Source: Puccinellia tenuiflora (Eukaryota; Streptophyta; Magnoliopsida; Poales; Poaceae). From it: 64,000 nucleotides of DNA. A program made the translations under genes and the position numbers. The DNA is taken from contig QRDG01000830.1 in the NCBI GenBank assembly GCA_012064385.1, positions 1 to 64,000 on the forward strand. The letters are read 5' to 3'. The notes below the pieces were generated by a model that was given only the letters and a program-made list of their open reading frames with translations, was not told where the DNA came from and made no database searches. This document shows, one piece after another, positions 36,025 through 45,490 of this stretch. Each line of letters starts with the position of its first letter. Positions within the stretch are counted from its first letter, which is position 1.

Positions 36025-37104
36025 TGTCGGAGATTGTCCCCAGGAACTAGGGGTGTCTCCAAGGTATCGTGTAAGGGGCTGAACACGGAGTCAAACAATC
36101 CACAACGTGCTCCGGCGACGGTGCTCGTCAGGCTCGCTGCGGACGACACTGCAGAGATTGACACAAGGTATTACCCAGGTTCAGGGCCCTCTTGTGGAGG
36201 TAAAACCCCTACGTCCTGCTTCTATGTATTGCACTGCTTGGAGAGTTTTACAGTACAAGGAGAGCTTGTCGAGCTCTGGGTGGTTAACAATGGCTACTGG
36301 CTGATCTCCAGATCTAGGGTTAGGGTTTGCTAGAGCTGCACTAACCGAAGATCGAGCCAGGAATCGAACCCTTTGCTTGGGCGTGCTCCTCCTCCTTTTA
36401 TAGGCGCCCTGGGCCTCTTCTGCCCAAACATTTGGGCGGGAAGGGCTACCACATGGCGACGAAGGAGGAGGCGCGGTGCACCGTAAAGGTGAGGTCTACC
36501 ATAAAGGTAAAGATCGTGGACGCGGTCCACGGCAGGGGAACGACGTCACCAAAGCTGAAAAGGGGCACCGACCAGCTGGACAGCGGGCTGGCGCTTGCCG
36601 AGGTGGGAGGTGACCCACAGTGACGTCGTCCTTGGAGCGTAGCTGCAGACTGTTCCCTTGTCACCAAAGAGGCAATACTCGTTGTCCGCTTTGCTTGGCT
36701 CCGCTTTGTTGACTGCTTTATACATGGAAATGGCAACTGCGGCGTTGTCGTCATCGCGCGTAGGCACGCGCGTCACTCTGCACACGGCGCAGAGCCCATG
36801 TGCGCTCTGCCGCGGGGGCAGAGATGGCTTCACGAAGAAAGCGCTTCGCGAGGCGAAAAGCCTCGCCAAGCCCTTCAGTTTGGTCCTTGGCAGAATTGCG
36901 GGCGGCGTCGGAGATGCCTTGTCGAGGAGCGATCCCTCGTCGAGGGAAAGAACCCTTGGCGAGGAGAAAAACCCTTCGCGAGGGGAGAAAACCTCGCGAA
37001 GCTCGCCAGGCTTGGAGAGCCTGGTCCTTAGCGAAAATCATCCAAAGAATCTTGTGGGCCCTGGCAGGCCGGCCCGTGGTACCCTGGTTTCCACTGTGCC
37101 GACA
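36025..37104 (-). mobile_element. 3' LTR of the young gypsy element
   Basis: TGTCGGAG...GCCGACA on the plus strand. A minus-strand TATA box (TATAAAAGG) lies at 36394-36402. It is nearly identical to 44405-45485. Confidence 0.92.
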
Positions 37105-37120
37105 GTAGCCCCCGGGCCCG
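37105..37120 (-). other. Polypurine tract of the young gypsy element
   Basis: The minus strand reads GGGCCCGGGGGCTAC directly before the 3' LTR. It is purine-rich, although not purely so. Confidence 0.6.
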
Positions 37121-37410
37121 CGACGGGCACGCCAAGGCCCATGACGAAGGCGAAGCGTCGAGGGGCCAAAGATGCCTGACAGGGCCGCGACACGTGTCAC
37201 GCAGCGGTTGCGCCCACGGCCACGACCTCCTCGGCTCCAACGGGCGACGTGGCGGGGCCCGCCACGACTCGAGTGCTGGTCAATAAAGCCTGGGCGCGCA
37301 GGCGGCGCCCATTACTTCTCCCGTAACTCCTCCGCACACTTCTCCCCACGCCTCCAATCTCTCCAGAGAGCTCCAATCTTCCGAGTACTCTTCTTCTTCT
37401 CCGGCGACCA
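37121..37410 (+). promoter_or_regulatory. Promoter-like region of the antisense gene
   Basis: Lies between the PPT and the antisense ATG, outside the LTR. It contains the perfect palindrome GACACGTGTC with a G-box CACGTG (37189-37198), an ABRE-like ACGTGGC (37247-37253), a TATA-like TCAATAAAG (37280-37288), and a CT-rich stretch (37315-37405) resembling a plant 5' leader. Order and spacing fit a Pol II promoter. Activity is inferred only. Confidence 0.5.
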
Positions 37411-40400
37411 ATGGCGCCCAAGAAAGCAGCCACCGACTTGAAGGGCAAGGCCACCGTGCAGGCGAGCTCGTCAGCAGCGACGGCGCGGGCGGGCACGTCC
37501 GCGGCGATGGCGCGTGCCGCTGCTCTCGAGGGAGCACTGCCGAAGACACGTGTCACCGCGGCGACGATAGCGACGGTGCGCCACCTGGCGGCGGCGAAAA
37601 CCAACGAGCACGGCGCCACCGAACTGAGGCCGGCCGGTAGCAGGCTCACCGACACCTTCTACCCCATCTTCCTTCATACTCTCTACGCCGGCCTGATACC
37701 ACCATTCTCTGATTTCCTCCTGGCGATCTTGGAGACGTACCAGATCCAACTTCTTCATCTTCATCCCAACTCCATCCTCGTCCTCGCCATCTTCGCCCAC
37801 TTCTGCGAGGCCTACCTCGGCATCCGTCCCTCGGTGGCGCTTTTCCGCAGCTTCTATTCTCTTCGGAACTCCGCCAGGGGCGAGCGGCTTGGGTGCGTCT
37901 CCTTCCGCATCGCCGACGCCCGGAGCAACAACTACATCCCCATCGCCTGGTGCGGTGAGGACGCTGTTACCAACGTGACGAAGAAGGTGGACAAGTTCCG
38001 CGAGAAGTGGCTCTTCGTCGACGCCAAGGCCACACACCCTCTCCTGGAGGTGCCCGAGGGGCCGCCGAGGAAGTGGGCGCGCTGGGCGAGCGCGGACTTC
38101 AGGGGCTCGAAGCTTGACGCAGTGTACGAGTACATCCGTCACATCCGCGAGGCAGGGGTCACCGGCCAGATGGTGGCGAAGGATTTCACCAGGCGCCGCA
38201 TCGCTCCCCTCCAACAGCACGCCGAGCCGGTGTGGCGATACGACGGCAAGGACGATGCAATGCGGCTAAGCAGGGACGGCTTCGAGCCTGATGTGCTCCG
38301 CCAGATTATGGGCGTTCTCTTCACGTCGCCGGAGATCCCGTCCGCCAAGAAAGAGGCGGCCAAGCCGCTCATCGTCTTCGCCGAGGAGAGCATAGAGGAG
38401 CAGCGCTCGCATATGCCCACGTTCGACGAGTGGGGAATTGTGCCCGCGGGGCACAGCGGTCCTCGCCCTAACCCGTGGGCAGCGGAGCCGGAGTACATGG
38501 ATGAGGCTCCTGAGGCTGAGGAGGCCGAGTCCGCCGAGGAGGAGGCCTCGAGAAGCGAGGACCCCCTTGGCGAGGACGAGGCTTCGAGGGGCGCTGACCC
38601 CGTCGGCGAGGGCGCCGGCTCCTCGAGGAGCGCCCACGCCGAGGTGGACCTCCAGGTGCTCTCCTCTGGCGACGAGGAGGACGCCTTCCGCTTCGTTCGC
38701 TCCCAGCGTGTCGAGGAGGAGGAGACGAGCGGCGGTGGAAGAGGGCGTTGCGAGCCCCGCTCCAAGGCCGTCCACGAAAAGAGGGCCACAACCGCGGGAG
38801 GCATCCCTCGCGCGGAGACAGGAGCGGCCCGTGAGGAGGCCGGAGAAAGCCTCACCCAGCCTCCCAAGGCGAAGAAAAGGGTGTGGGTGATGGCCGGCGA
38901 GTAAGCCCTCGACTTCTCTTTCTCCTTTAATATTTCACTTTGAGAATTCCCCCCTTTGAAGGATTTTCGACTTGTCTTCCTTTCAGGCAGCCCGCAGAGC
39001 CCAAGAGACGGCGGCTCGGCGAGGTTGGAGAGACCACCAGCGTCGCCACGGAGACGCCTGCGGCCGGCGAGCCGCAGCAGGCAGGTGCTCCTCCCGCGGT
39101 TGAGCACCGCGCGGGGGCGGTGGTGGCCGAGGAGAGCATGGCGTCGCCGATTCGGGCGACGACTCCTCCAGCGGCGGAGCACCGCGTGGAGGAGGAGATC
39201 GCAGAGGTGGCGCCCTCGCCAACCAGGGCGGCGACTCCTCCAGTCCAGCAGGAGACAGAGGAAACCGTGGACGAGGACATCATCGCGGAGCCGCCTCCAG
39301 AGGAGGAGGCCTCCTCGAGAAGGGCTGACGCGCCCGAGGCCGCGGCAGACGCGGCCGTTGCAGAGGGGGCCGGAGGCGCCCCTGTGGAGCAGGAGGCAGA
39401 GACACCTCTGGAGCCCCCGAGCGACGGGGCCAGGGACGAGGAGATGCCCAGCCCCCTGAGGGCTCTTGATGCGGGCGGCGAGGGAGACGCCCCCACAAGC
39501 CCTCACGCCGCGGCGGGGGCCGCTACAAGCTCGGGGCAGGATGCCCTAGGCGCCTCGACAAGCATCAAGGGAACTGCACCTAGCAGCAGCGTGGGAGTCT
39601 CCTTGGCGCTGCAAACGCCGCATCGTCAAGCAGCCCATCGCCGGATTGTCCTCAACCGGGCGCGGCGAGCGCTCGACGGTCTGGAGGAGCAGCTCGCCGC
39701 GGAAGAAGACGCCCTGGCGGAGGAAAGGGCAAGTCTTGGCGACGCCTGGATTCTTCTCCACGAGAGGGTGGAGATGTGTCGCCGGCAGGACGCGTCGGCA
39801 AAGGCGGCTCGCGAGGAGGCGATCCGCTTCGCCAAAGAGACCCGCGACAACGTCAAGCGGGAGGCGCAGGAGGTGATGGAGGAGCTCGACGCCGCCAGGG
39901 AAGCGCTCGAGGTGGAAACCACCTCCAAGCACGACGAGCTGGCGGCCGCGAAGCAGAAACTCGCCGCCGACTCCGAGGCCGCCAAGGCCAGCCTGAATGA
40001 GCTCCGCGAGCAACTGGACGCCCGCGAGGGGCAGCTGGCGCCTCGCGAGGTCGAGCTGAAACGGCACGAGGAAGAGCTCGCCCTCCAGGAGAAGGAGCTG
40101 CAACGGCACGAGGAGCAGATCCAGCTGCTCGTGAAGGACCAGGCCACCCGCGAGGGCCAGCTGGAGGAGCGTGAGGGTCGGGTGGCCACCGATGAGGCCA
40201 ACCTTGCGGCGGAGCACAAGAGGCTCCAAGAAGAGGCCGACCTCAAGGTCAAACTTGTCCGCGAAAGCCTCTCAAAGGAGTATGACGAGAAGGCCGCGAA
40301 GCACGAGGACCGCCTCAAGACCAAGCGCAAGGAGCTCGAGAAGCGCATCAAGGAGCTTGAGCAGGAGGAGAAGCGGTTGACCTCTTGCCTCGAGGTCTCT

Positions 40401-40985
40401 CGGGAGGCCCAGGCGCGTGCTGAGGGGAACGCCTTTGCCTTGGAGAGGGACCTGGACGAGCTCCGGCAGCAGGTGTGGCCGGTCGCGGCCCTGGTGGAGC
40501 AGGCACGAGACCAGCGCCAGGTTGACCAGTTCATGACGCGCCAGCGTCAAAGCATTCTCCAGAGCTTGGTGAGCCGCGTGCGCGCCGTCGGGAGAGATCT
40601 GAGGATCGACGTCCCCTCCTTCTCCGCGGAGACCGACGATGAAACTTCATACTCGCACTTCTTCGAGCAGTTCCTCGGAAAGCTTGAAGGGGTTGCGAAG
40701 AGCTTCGACAAGCGTGTCGTGGAGGAGAGTCGCGACCTCCTTGTCGTCGCCGTCACCAACGTCTTCAGCAACCTCGTGAGGCTCCAGCCCTCACTTGATC
40801 TTGAGGACGTGATGGTGCCACCGCGCGCCATCAGCGACAAAGCGCGGGAGACCGCCACGCAGGCCGCCATCGCGTACGCCAAGAAATTCGACCAAGTGGT
40901 GATCGAAGGCGATGACGAGGAAACCCTGGAAGAGGCGGAAAACACCGTGGATCGCGCAGGCACCTCAGGAGGCGCGACGGCCTGA
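37411..40985 (+). CDS. Antisense two-exon gene of the gypsy element, 'putative gypsy-type transposon' domain plus coiled coil
   Basis: Runs opposite to the element's gag. Exon 1 is 37411-38900 and exon 2 is 38987-40985. The 86-bp GT-AG intron starts two bases into the Glu codon before the apparent stop. Splicing keeps the frame and gives 1162 aa. Residues about 75-260 resemble the plant domain called 'putative gypsy type transposon' (PF04195), with PPFSDFL, LHPNSI and FCEAYLGI. An acidic, low-complexity middle (about 360-720) is followed by a long Glu/Arg/Lys-rich coiled coil (about 720-1000) and a helical tail. No catalytic motif is seen. Function unknown; nuclear or RNA-particle roles are speculation. 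Both exons are open and the flanking LTRs are nearly identical, so it is recently mobile, not decayed. Confidence 0.8.
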
Positions 40986-42007
40986 GCTCCTTGCCTGTAG
41001 CTGGGCGTGCCGAGGGCACATTTATCTTAGCCATTTTGATTGTAAACTTTGTAAAAACTTATCAAGTTATATCTGAGTGTGCTTGTGAATGTCCCTCGGG
41101 AAGCCTTTGTCCTTCCCCCTCATGTCTTTTTCGCTCTATGTCTTAGGACCCTCTCTTAGCGCTACACCACCGCCGCTTCGGTATGTGCGAGTCAGTGCTC
41201 CACAAGTCCGGGGGGTGCGTGAGGCCTCAAGAAGTAAGAGCTCCGCGAAGCGCGATGCTTGGGGCTCCCCTTTGACGTGCAAGCAGCCCATGAGGCGTGG
41301 GAGAGAGAAAAGAGACTCGAGGGGCAAAAACCAGCAAGAGGAAATTCTACCAAGTTCTTGTACTTAGCTTGACGGGGCGTTTCCGCCTTGGAGAGGGTGT
41401 TGGTGCCCTGGCGAGGCGTTGTTGCCTTGGAGAGGGTGCCTGATGCTTGTTCCCTGCACTTGGAGAAACAGGCGTACCCACAAGCAATAGATAGCTAAAG
41501 AATCTGATGGTGCTCGTAGGTTCCTTCATGTGTGTCTCGCGAGGAGAAACAGGCACCAAGGTTTTGGTGATCCTTGGTGAGTTGACGTGCGCGGGAGCTG
41601 ACCCATGAGTTTCAGAGCTCCTTGGGAGTTGACATGCATGAGAGCTAACCCGCAAGTTCAGAGCTCGGATCCCTTGGGTTTTAGGCGCTGCCGGGATGCT
41701 CCCGTGGCATGGCACCCTGCTAGCCCCCGCTCGTGAGATACACAGGAGGGATCATACGAGCGAGAATAAATAGTAATAACAGCTTTGCTGAAGTCACAAA
41801 ACATGCTGGCGCGATGCGCAAAGGTTCAGAATGACCTGAAATAGGTGTTCATTACACTGGCGTGGCCAGGAGTTTTTCTTCTTTGATGACGAAGTGTTGC
41901 TCCTCCGGGAGCGCGCTCCCCTATTTAGGAGGCAGGTTGGCGCCGATGGTGACACAAGCCCCCGAGCCACTCGCCTCCAGAGACACTTGTTTTGTCGTGG
42001 CCTTCTC
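40986..42007. other. Spacer between convergent antisense gene and gag
   Basis: About 1 kb without a credible ORF. Plausible 3' end signals of the antisense gene lie at about 41035-41075 (AT-rich, after a GC-rich gene). The right part would be the gag 3' region. Both transcripts would converge here. Confidence 0.5.
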
Positions 42008-44353
42008 CTAAGAGAACAGCTGCTTCTTCTTCGCGGGGGGCCTCGGGAGGGGTTCCTCGTCCTCGTCAGCGGGTGACGCCACCGCGGCAGCCTTGTAGGA
42101 CGCCTGCGCAGCGTACAGGGCGTCCGAGACCACGCCGCGGATGACAATGGTGCCACCCGAGCCAGGGAGCTTGACGAGGTTGTAGGCGTGGTGGGTCACC
42201 GCCATGAACTTGGCGAGGGCGGGGTAGCCGAGTATGGCGTTGTAGGGTAGGCCGATGTGCGCGACGTCGAAGTCGATCAGCTCGGTGCGGTAGTTGGCCT
42301 GGGTGCCGAAAGTGACGGCGAGCCTCACCTGCCCCAAAGGGGTGGTGAGACCCTCTGTCACTCCCGAGAAGGGCCTGGTAGGCATGAGCCGCTCGTAGGG
42401 CACCTGCAGCTTCTCGAATGTCTCGACGGAGATGACGTTGAGGCCAGCACCCCCATCAATGAGCGTCTTAGAGACGCCGATATTGTTGATGGTGGGGGTG
42501 TAGACCAACGGGATGGTGCCAACGGTTGAAGTGGACTTGGGGTGGTCGCCGGAGTCGAAAGTAATGGGGCACTGGGACCACTTGAGGGGCCTGGAGGCCT
42601 CGACTCCAGGAAGGGCTGCCGCGACCTCGCGAGCGAGTTGCTTGAAGTGGCGGTTGGAGCGAGGGGCCTGAGCCCCGCCAAGGATGCAAGCAGCTCCGCG
42701 AGGTACCTGGTAGCCTTCATCAGCCTCGGCAGGCAGGTTGTCATTTGCGGGCTGGGCAGCGTTGGCCTGGGGGTTCTGCTGGTAGTTGTCGTTGTGGTTG
42801 TTGTTCCAGCGTCGCCCCCCGCGGCCGCTGCGGCCTCCGCCGCGGCCTCCGCGGCCTCCGTTTGCCTCGCGAGCCTCGCGAGCCTCGCGAAGCCTCTTGA
42901 TGTCGAAGCAGTCCTCGGTGGCGTGAGAGTGCCTGTTGTGGTAGATGCAGAAAGGGCGATCGTCCTTCTTCTCAGGTCCTGCGGCTGGAGTGGCAGCTTG
43001 GCGAGACTGCTTGGCGTCAGGCTCTGCCGCGAGGACCGCAGTAGTCTTGCGCTTCTCAGAGGATTTCTTCTTCTTGGTCCCCTCGGCGGGGTCCCCTGGA
43101 TCGTTCTTGACGAACAAGCGGCCCTCTTCAGCCTTGGCGCACTTGTCCGCCAAGTCGAAAAGCTTGACGACGGTGGTGATGTTGTCGTGGATGCCGAGCT
43201 TCTCGAGCATCCGCACGTCTGTGACCCCAGCCTGGAAGGCCGAAATGACCTGCGCGTCGGTGGCGTTGGGGATCTTATTGCGCACTTGGCTGAAGCGCTG
43301 GATGTACTTGCGGAGGGTCTCGCCGGGATTCTGACGCACGGCGCGGAGGTCGTTGCAGGTGAGGCCGCGCTCATACGTGCCCTTGAAGTTGGCGACGAAG
43401 CACCAGCAGAGCTCCTCCCAGGAGTTGATGGACTCGGCGGGGAGGTTGGTGAGCCATGAGGACGCAGAGTCCTTGAGGGCCATGGGGAACCAGTTCGCCA
43501 TGACCTTGTCGTCGCCCCCGGCGGCCTGGATGGCCAGAGAGTAGAGCTGCAGGAACTCCAGGGGGTTGTTCTTGCCGTCGTAGCGCGGAGGGAGGTCCGG
43601 CCTGAACTTGACCGGCCAAACGACGCGACGAAGGCTGCGAGTAAACGCTGCCGTCGTGCCGTAGGTGACCGTGCCGTTGGCAAGGGTGGCGCGAAGGTGG
43701 CGCCCGGCGGTGGCGATGTCCTGGACGGCGCGGTTGCGGCGTTCTTGCCCGCGCTCGATGCTCACGCGTGCGTCCTCAGGGGCTCGCTGCACGATCTGGC
43801 AGTCATGCGGCGACGACGCGTGCGATGCAGCACGGCCGTCGCGAGGAGGAGCCCCCGCTGGAGCAGGTTGCGGTGCAACCGGTGGAGCCGGAACGGGTGC
43901 GGGTTGGAGAGGAGGCGCGGGAGGTGCGCCGTGCGCCGCGTCCCCCACGAGCGCAGAAGGAACCAAGGAACGAGACGGCGCAGGTGCCGCGGCGCGAGCG
44001 GCGCCGATGAGCTCGGCAACGCGGTTGAGCCAGGCCTCCTGAGCCGCCGGCGTGGGGCGGTACTGCAGCAGCTCCTGCGCCATGAGGAGCGCGGTCGCCG
44101 GGCTGGGCGCAGGGCGGCCCAGCGAGGAGGCAGCACGGTCCCGCGACGGGGGCAGGGAGGAGGCCTCCTCTTCGCCGAGGTCGTCCTCAGCGTGGTCGAT
44201 GTCGTCGTCGTCGGGGTGCTCGACGCGGGGCTCGGGGTCGACGCGGCGCTCCGGAGCAGAGCCCCCACGCGGGCGGCCGCGCGGGCGGCCCGCGGGAGCG
44301 GTGGCGGCGCTAGCCGTCTGGCGGGCGAGACGTTCGGCACGAGAATCGGCCAT
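42008..44353 (-). CDS. gag: Gag and aspartic protease-like polyprotein of the young gypsy element
   Basis: 781 aa. The start is the first Met after the PBS, leaving a very short (about 35-nt) leader. N-terminal basic and proline/alanine-rich region (1-240); retrotransposon gag domain (about 245-355) with PRYDGKNNPLEFLQLY and SWEELCWCFVANFKGTY. A zinc-knuckle-like CxxxHxxxxHxxxxC lies at about 468-482, followed by a Gly/Arg-rich tract and an aspartic-protease fold region (about 590-740). The protease active-site motif is DGGAG, where D-T/S-G-A is usual. The frame stops before any reverse transcriptase. It is intact and, by LTR comparison, very recent. Confidence 0.9.
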   Translation of the reverse strand: MADSRAERLARQTASAATAPAGRPRGRPRGGSAPERRVDPEPRVEHPDDDDIDHAEDDLGEEEASSLPPSRDRAASSLGRPAPSPATALLMAQELLQYRPTPAAQEAWLNRVAELIGAARAAAPAPSRSLVPSALVGDAAHGAPPAPPLQPAPVPAPPVAPQPAPAGAPPRDGRAASHASSPHDCQIVQRAPEDARVSIERGQERRNRAVQDIATAGRHLRATLANGTVTYGTTAAFTRSLRRVVWPVKFRPDLPPRYDGKNNPLEFLQLYSLAIQAAGGDDKVMANWFPMALKDSASSWLTNLPAESINSWEELCWCFVANFKGTYERGLTCNDLRAVRQNPGETLRKYIQRFSQVRNKIPNATDAQVISAFQAGVTDVRMLEKLGIHDNITTVVKLFDLADKCAKAEEGRLFVKNDPGDPAEGTKKKKSSEKRKTTAVLAAEPDAKQSRQAATPAAGPEKKDDRPFCIYHNRHSHATEDCFDIKRLREAREAREANGGRGGRGGGRSGRGGRRWNNNHNDNYQQNPQANAAQPANDNLPAEADEGYQVPRGAACILGGAQAPRSNRHFKQLAREVAAALPGVEASRPLKWSQCPITFDSGDHPKSTSTVGTIPLVYTPTINNIGVSKTLIDGGAGLNVISVETFEKLQVPYERLMPTRPFSGVTEGLTTPLGQVRLAVTFGTQANYRTELIDFDVAHIGLPYNAILGYPALAKFMAVTHHAYNLVKLPGSGGTIVIRGVVSDALYAAQASYKAAAVASPADEDEEPLPRPPAKKKQLFS

Positions 44354-44387
44354 GGCTGTGTCGAGGATGAAGACGCGCCTCAGCCCC

Positions 44388-44404
44388 CTACCTGGCGCGC
44401 CAAA
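44388..44404 (-). other. Primer binding site of the young gypsy element
   Basis: The minus strand reads TTTGGCGCGCCAGGTAGG directly after the 5' LTR, a PBS type seen in several grass gypsy families. I do not assign the tRNA with certainty. Confidence 0.75.
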
Positions 44405-45485
44405 TGTCGGAGATTGTCCCCAGGAACTAGGGGTGTCTCCAAGGTATCGTGTAAGGGGCTGAACACGGAGTCAAACAATCCACAACGTGCTCCGGCGACG
44501 GTGCTCGTCAGGCTCGCTGCGGACGACACTGCAGAGATTGACACAAGGTATTACCCAGGTTCAGGGCCCTCTTGTGGAGGTAAAACCCCTACGTCCTGCT
44601 TCTATGTATTGCACTGCTTGGAGAGTTTTACAGTACAAGGAGAGCTTGTCGAGCTCTGGGTGGTTAACAATGGCTACTGGCTGATCTCCAGATCTAGGGT
44701 TAGGGTTTGCTAGAGCTGCACTAACCGAAGATCGAGCCAGGAATCGAACCCTTTGCTTGGGCGTGCTCCTCCTCCTTTTATAGGCGCCCTGGGCCTCTTC
44801 TGCCCAAACATTTGGGCGGGAAGGGCTACCACATGGCGACGAAGGAGGAGGCGCGGTGCACCGTAAAGGTGAGGTCTACCATAAAGGTAAAGATCGTGGA
44901 CGCGGTCCACGGCAGGGGAACGGCGTCACCAAAGCTGAAAAGGGGCACCGACCAGCTGGACAGCGGGCTGGCGCTTGCCGAGGTGGGAGGTGACCCACAG
45001 TGACGTCGTCCTTGGAGCGTAGCTGCAGACTGTTCCCTTGTCACCAAAGAGGCAATACTCGTTGTCCGCTTTGCTTGGCTCCGCTTTGTTGACTGCTTTA
45101 TACATGGAAATGGCAACTGCGGCGTTGTCGTCATCGCGCGTAGGCACGCGCGTCACTCTGCACACGGCGCAGAGCCCATGTGCGCTCTGCCGCGGGGGCA
45201 GAGATGGCTTCACGAAGAAAGCGCTTCGCGAGGCGAAAAGCCTCGCCAAGCCCTTCAGTTTGGTCCTTGGCAGAATTGCGGGCGGCGTCGGAGACGCCTT
45301 GTCGAGGAGCGATCCCTCGCCGAGGGAAAGAACCCTTGGCGAGGAGAAAAAACCCTTCGCGAGGGGAGAAAACCTCGCGAAGCTCGCCAGGCTTGGAGAG
45401 CCTGGTCCTTAGCGAAAATCATCCAAAGAATCTTGTGGGCCCTGGCAGGCCGGCCCGTGGTACCCTGGTTTCCACTGTGCCGACA
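44405..45485 (-). mobile_element. 5' LTR of the young gypsy element
   Basis: 1081 bp, TGTCGGAG...GCCGACA. The predicted TATA box TATAAAAGG on the minus strand lies at 44774-44782. Compared with the 3' LTR it differs at 44922 (G/A), near 45294 and 45320 (C/T) and by one A in the run near 45345. Confidence 0.92.
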
Positions 45486-45490
45486 GAGGA

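Larger units (their letters stand above)
36025..45485 (-). mobile_element. Young non-autonomous gypsy element with sense gag and antisense gene (9461 bp)
   Basis: Complete element inserted in the copia-type LTR, with a perfect 5-bp duplication GAGGA (36020-36024 and 45486-45490). The LTRs of 1080 and 1081 bp differ by three substitutions and one 1-bp indel on my reading. It has a PBS, a PPT, a Gag-protease ORF on the minus strand and a two-exon gene on the plus strand, but no reverse transcriptase, RNase H or integrase. It is far more GC-rich than its host element. Confidence 0.92.

Noticed and set aside
36316..36330. TAGGGTTAGGGTTTG, resembling the plant telomere repeat
   Set aside because: Only about two units, present identically in both LTRs of the young gypsy element; it is LTR sequence, not telomeric DNA.
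38139..39506. 455-aa minus-strand ORF and other long frames opposite the antisense gene
   Set aside because: They are mirror frames of a GC-rich coding sequence. They cross the predicted intron and have no recognisable domain.
42542..43683. Long plus- and minus-strand ORFs overlapping the gypsy gag
   Set aside because: Shadows of the 781-aa Gag-protease frame, which has clear domains.
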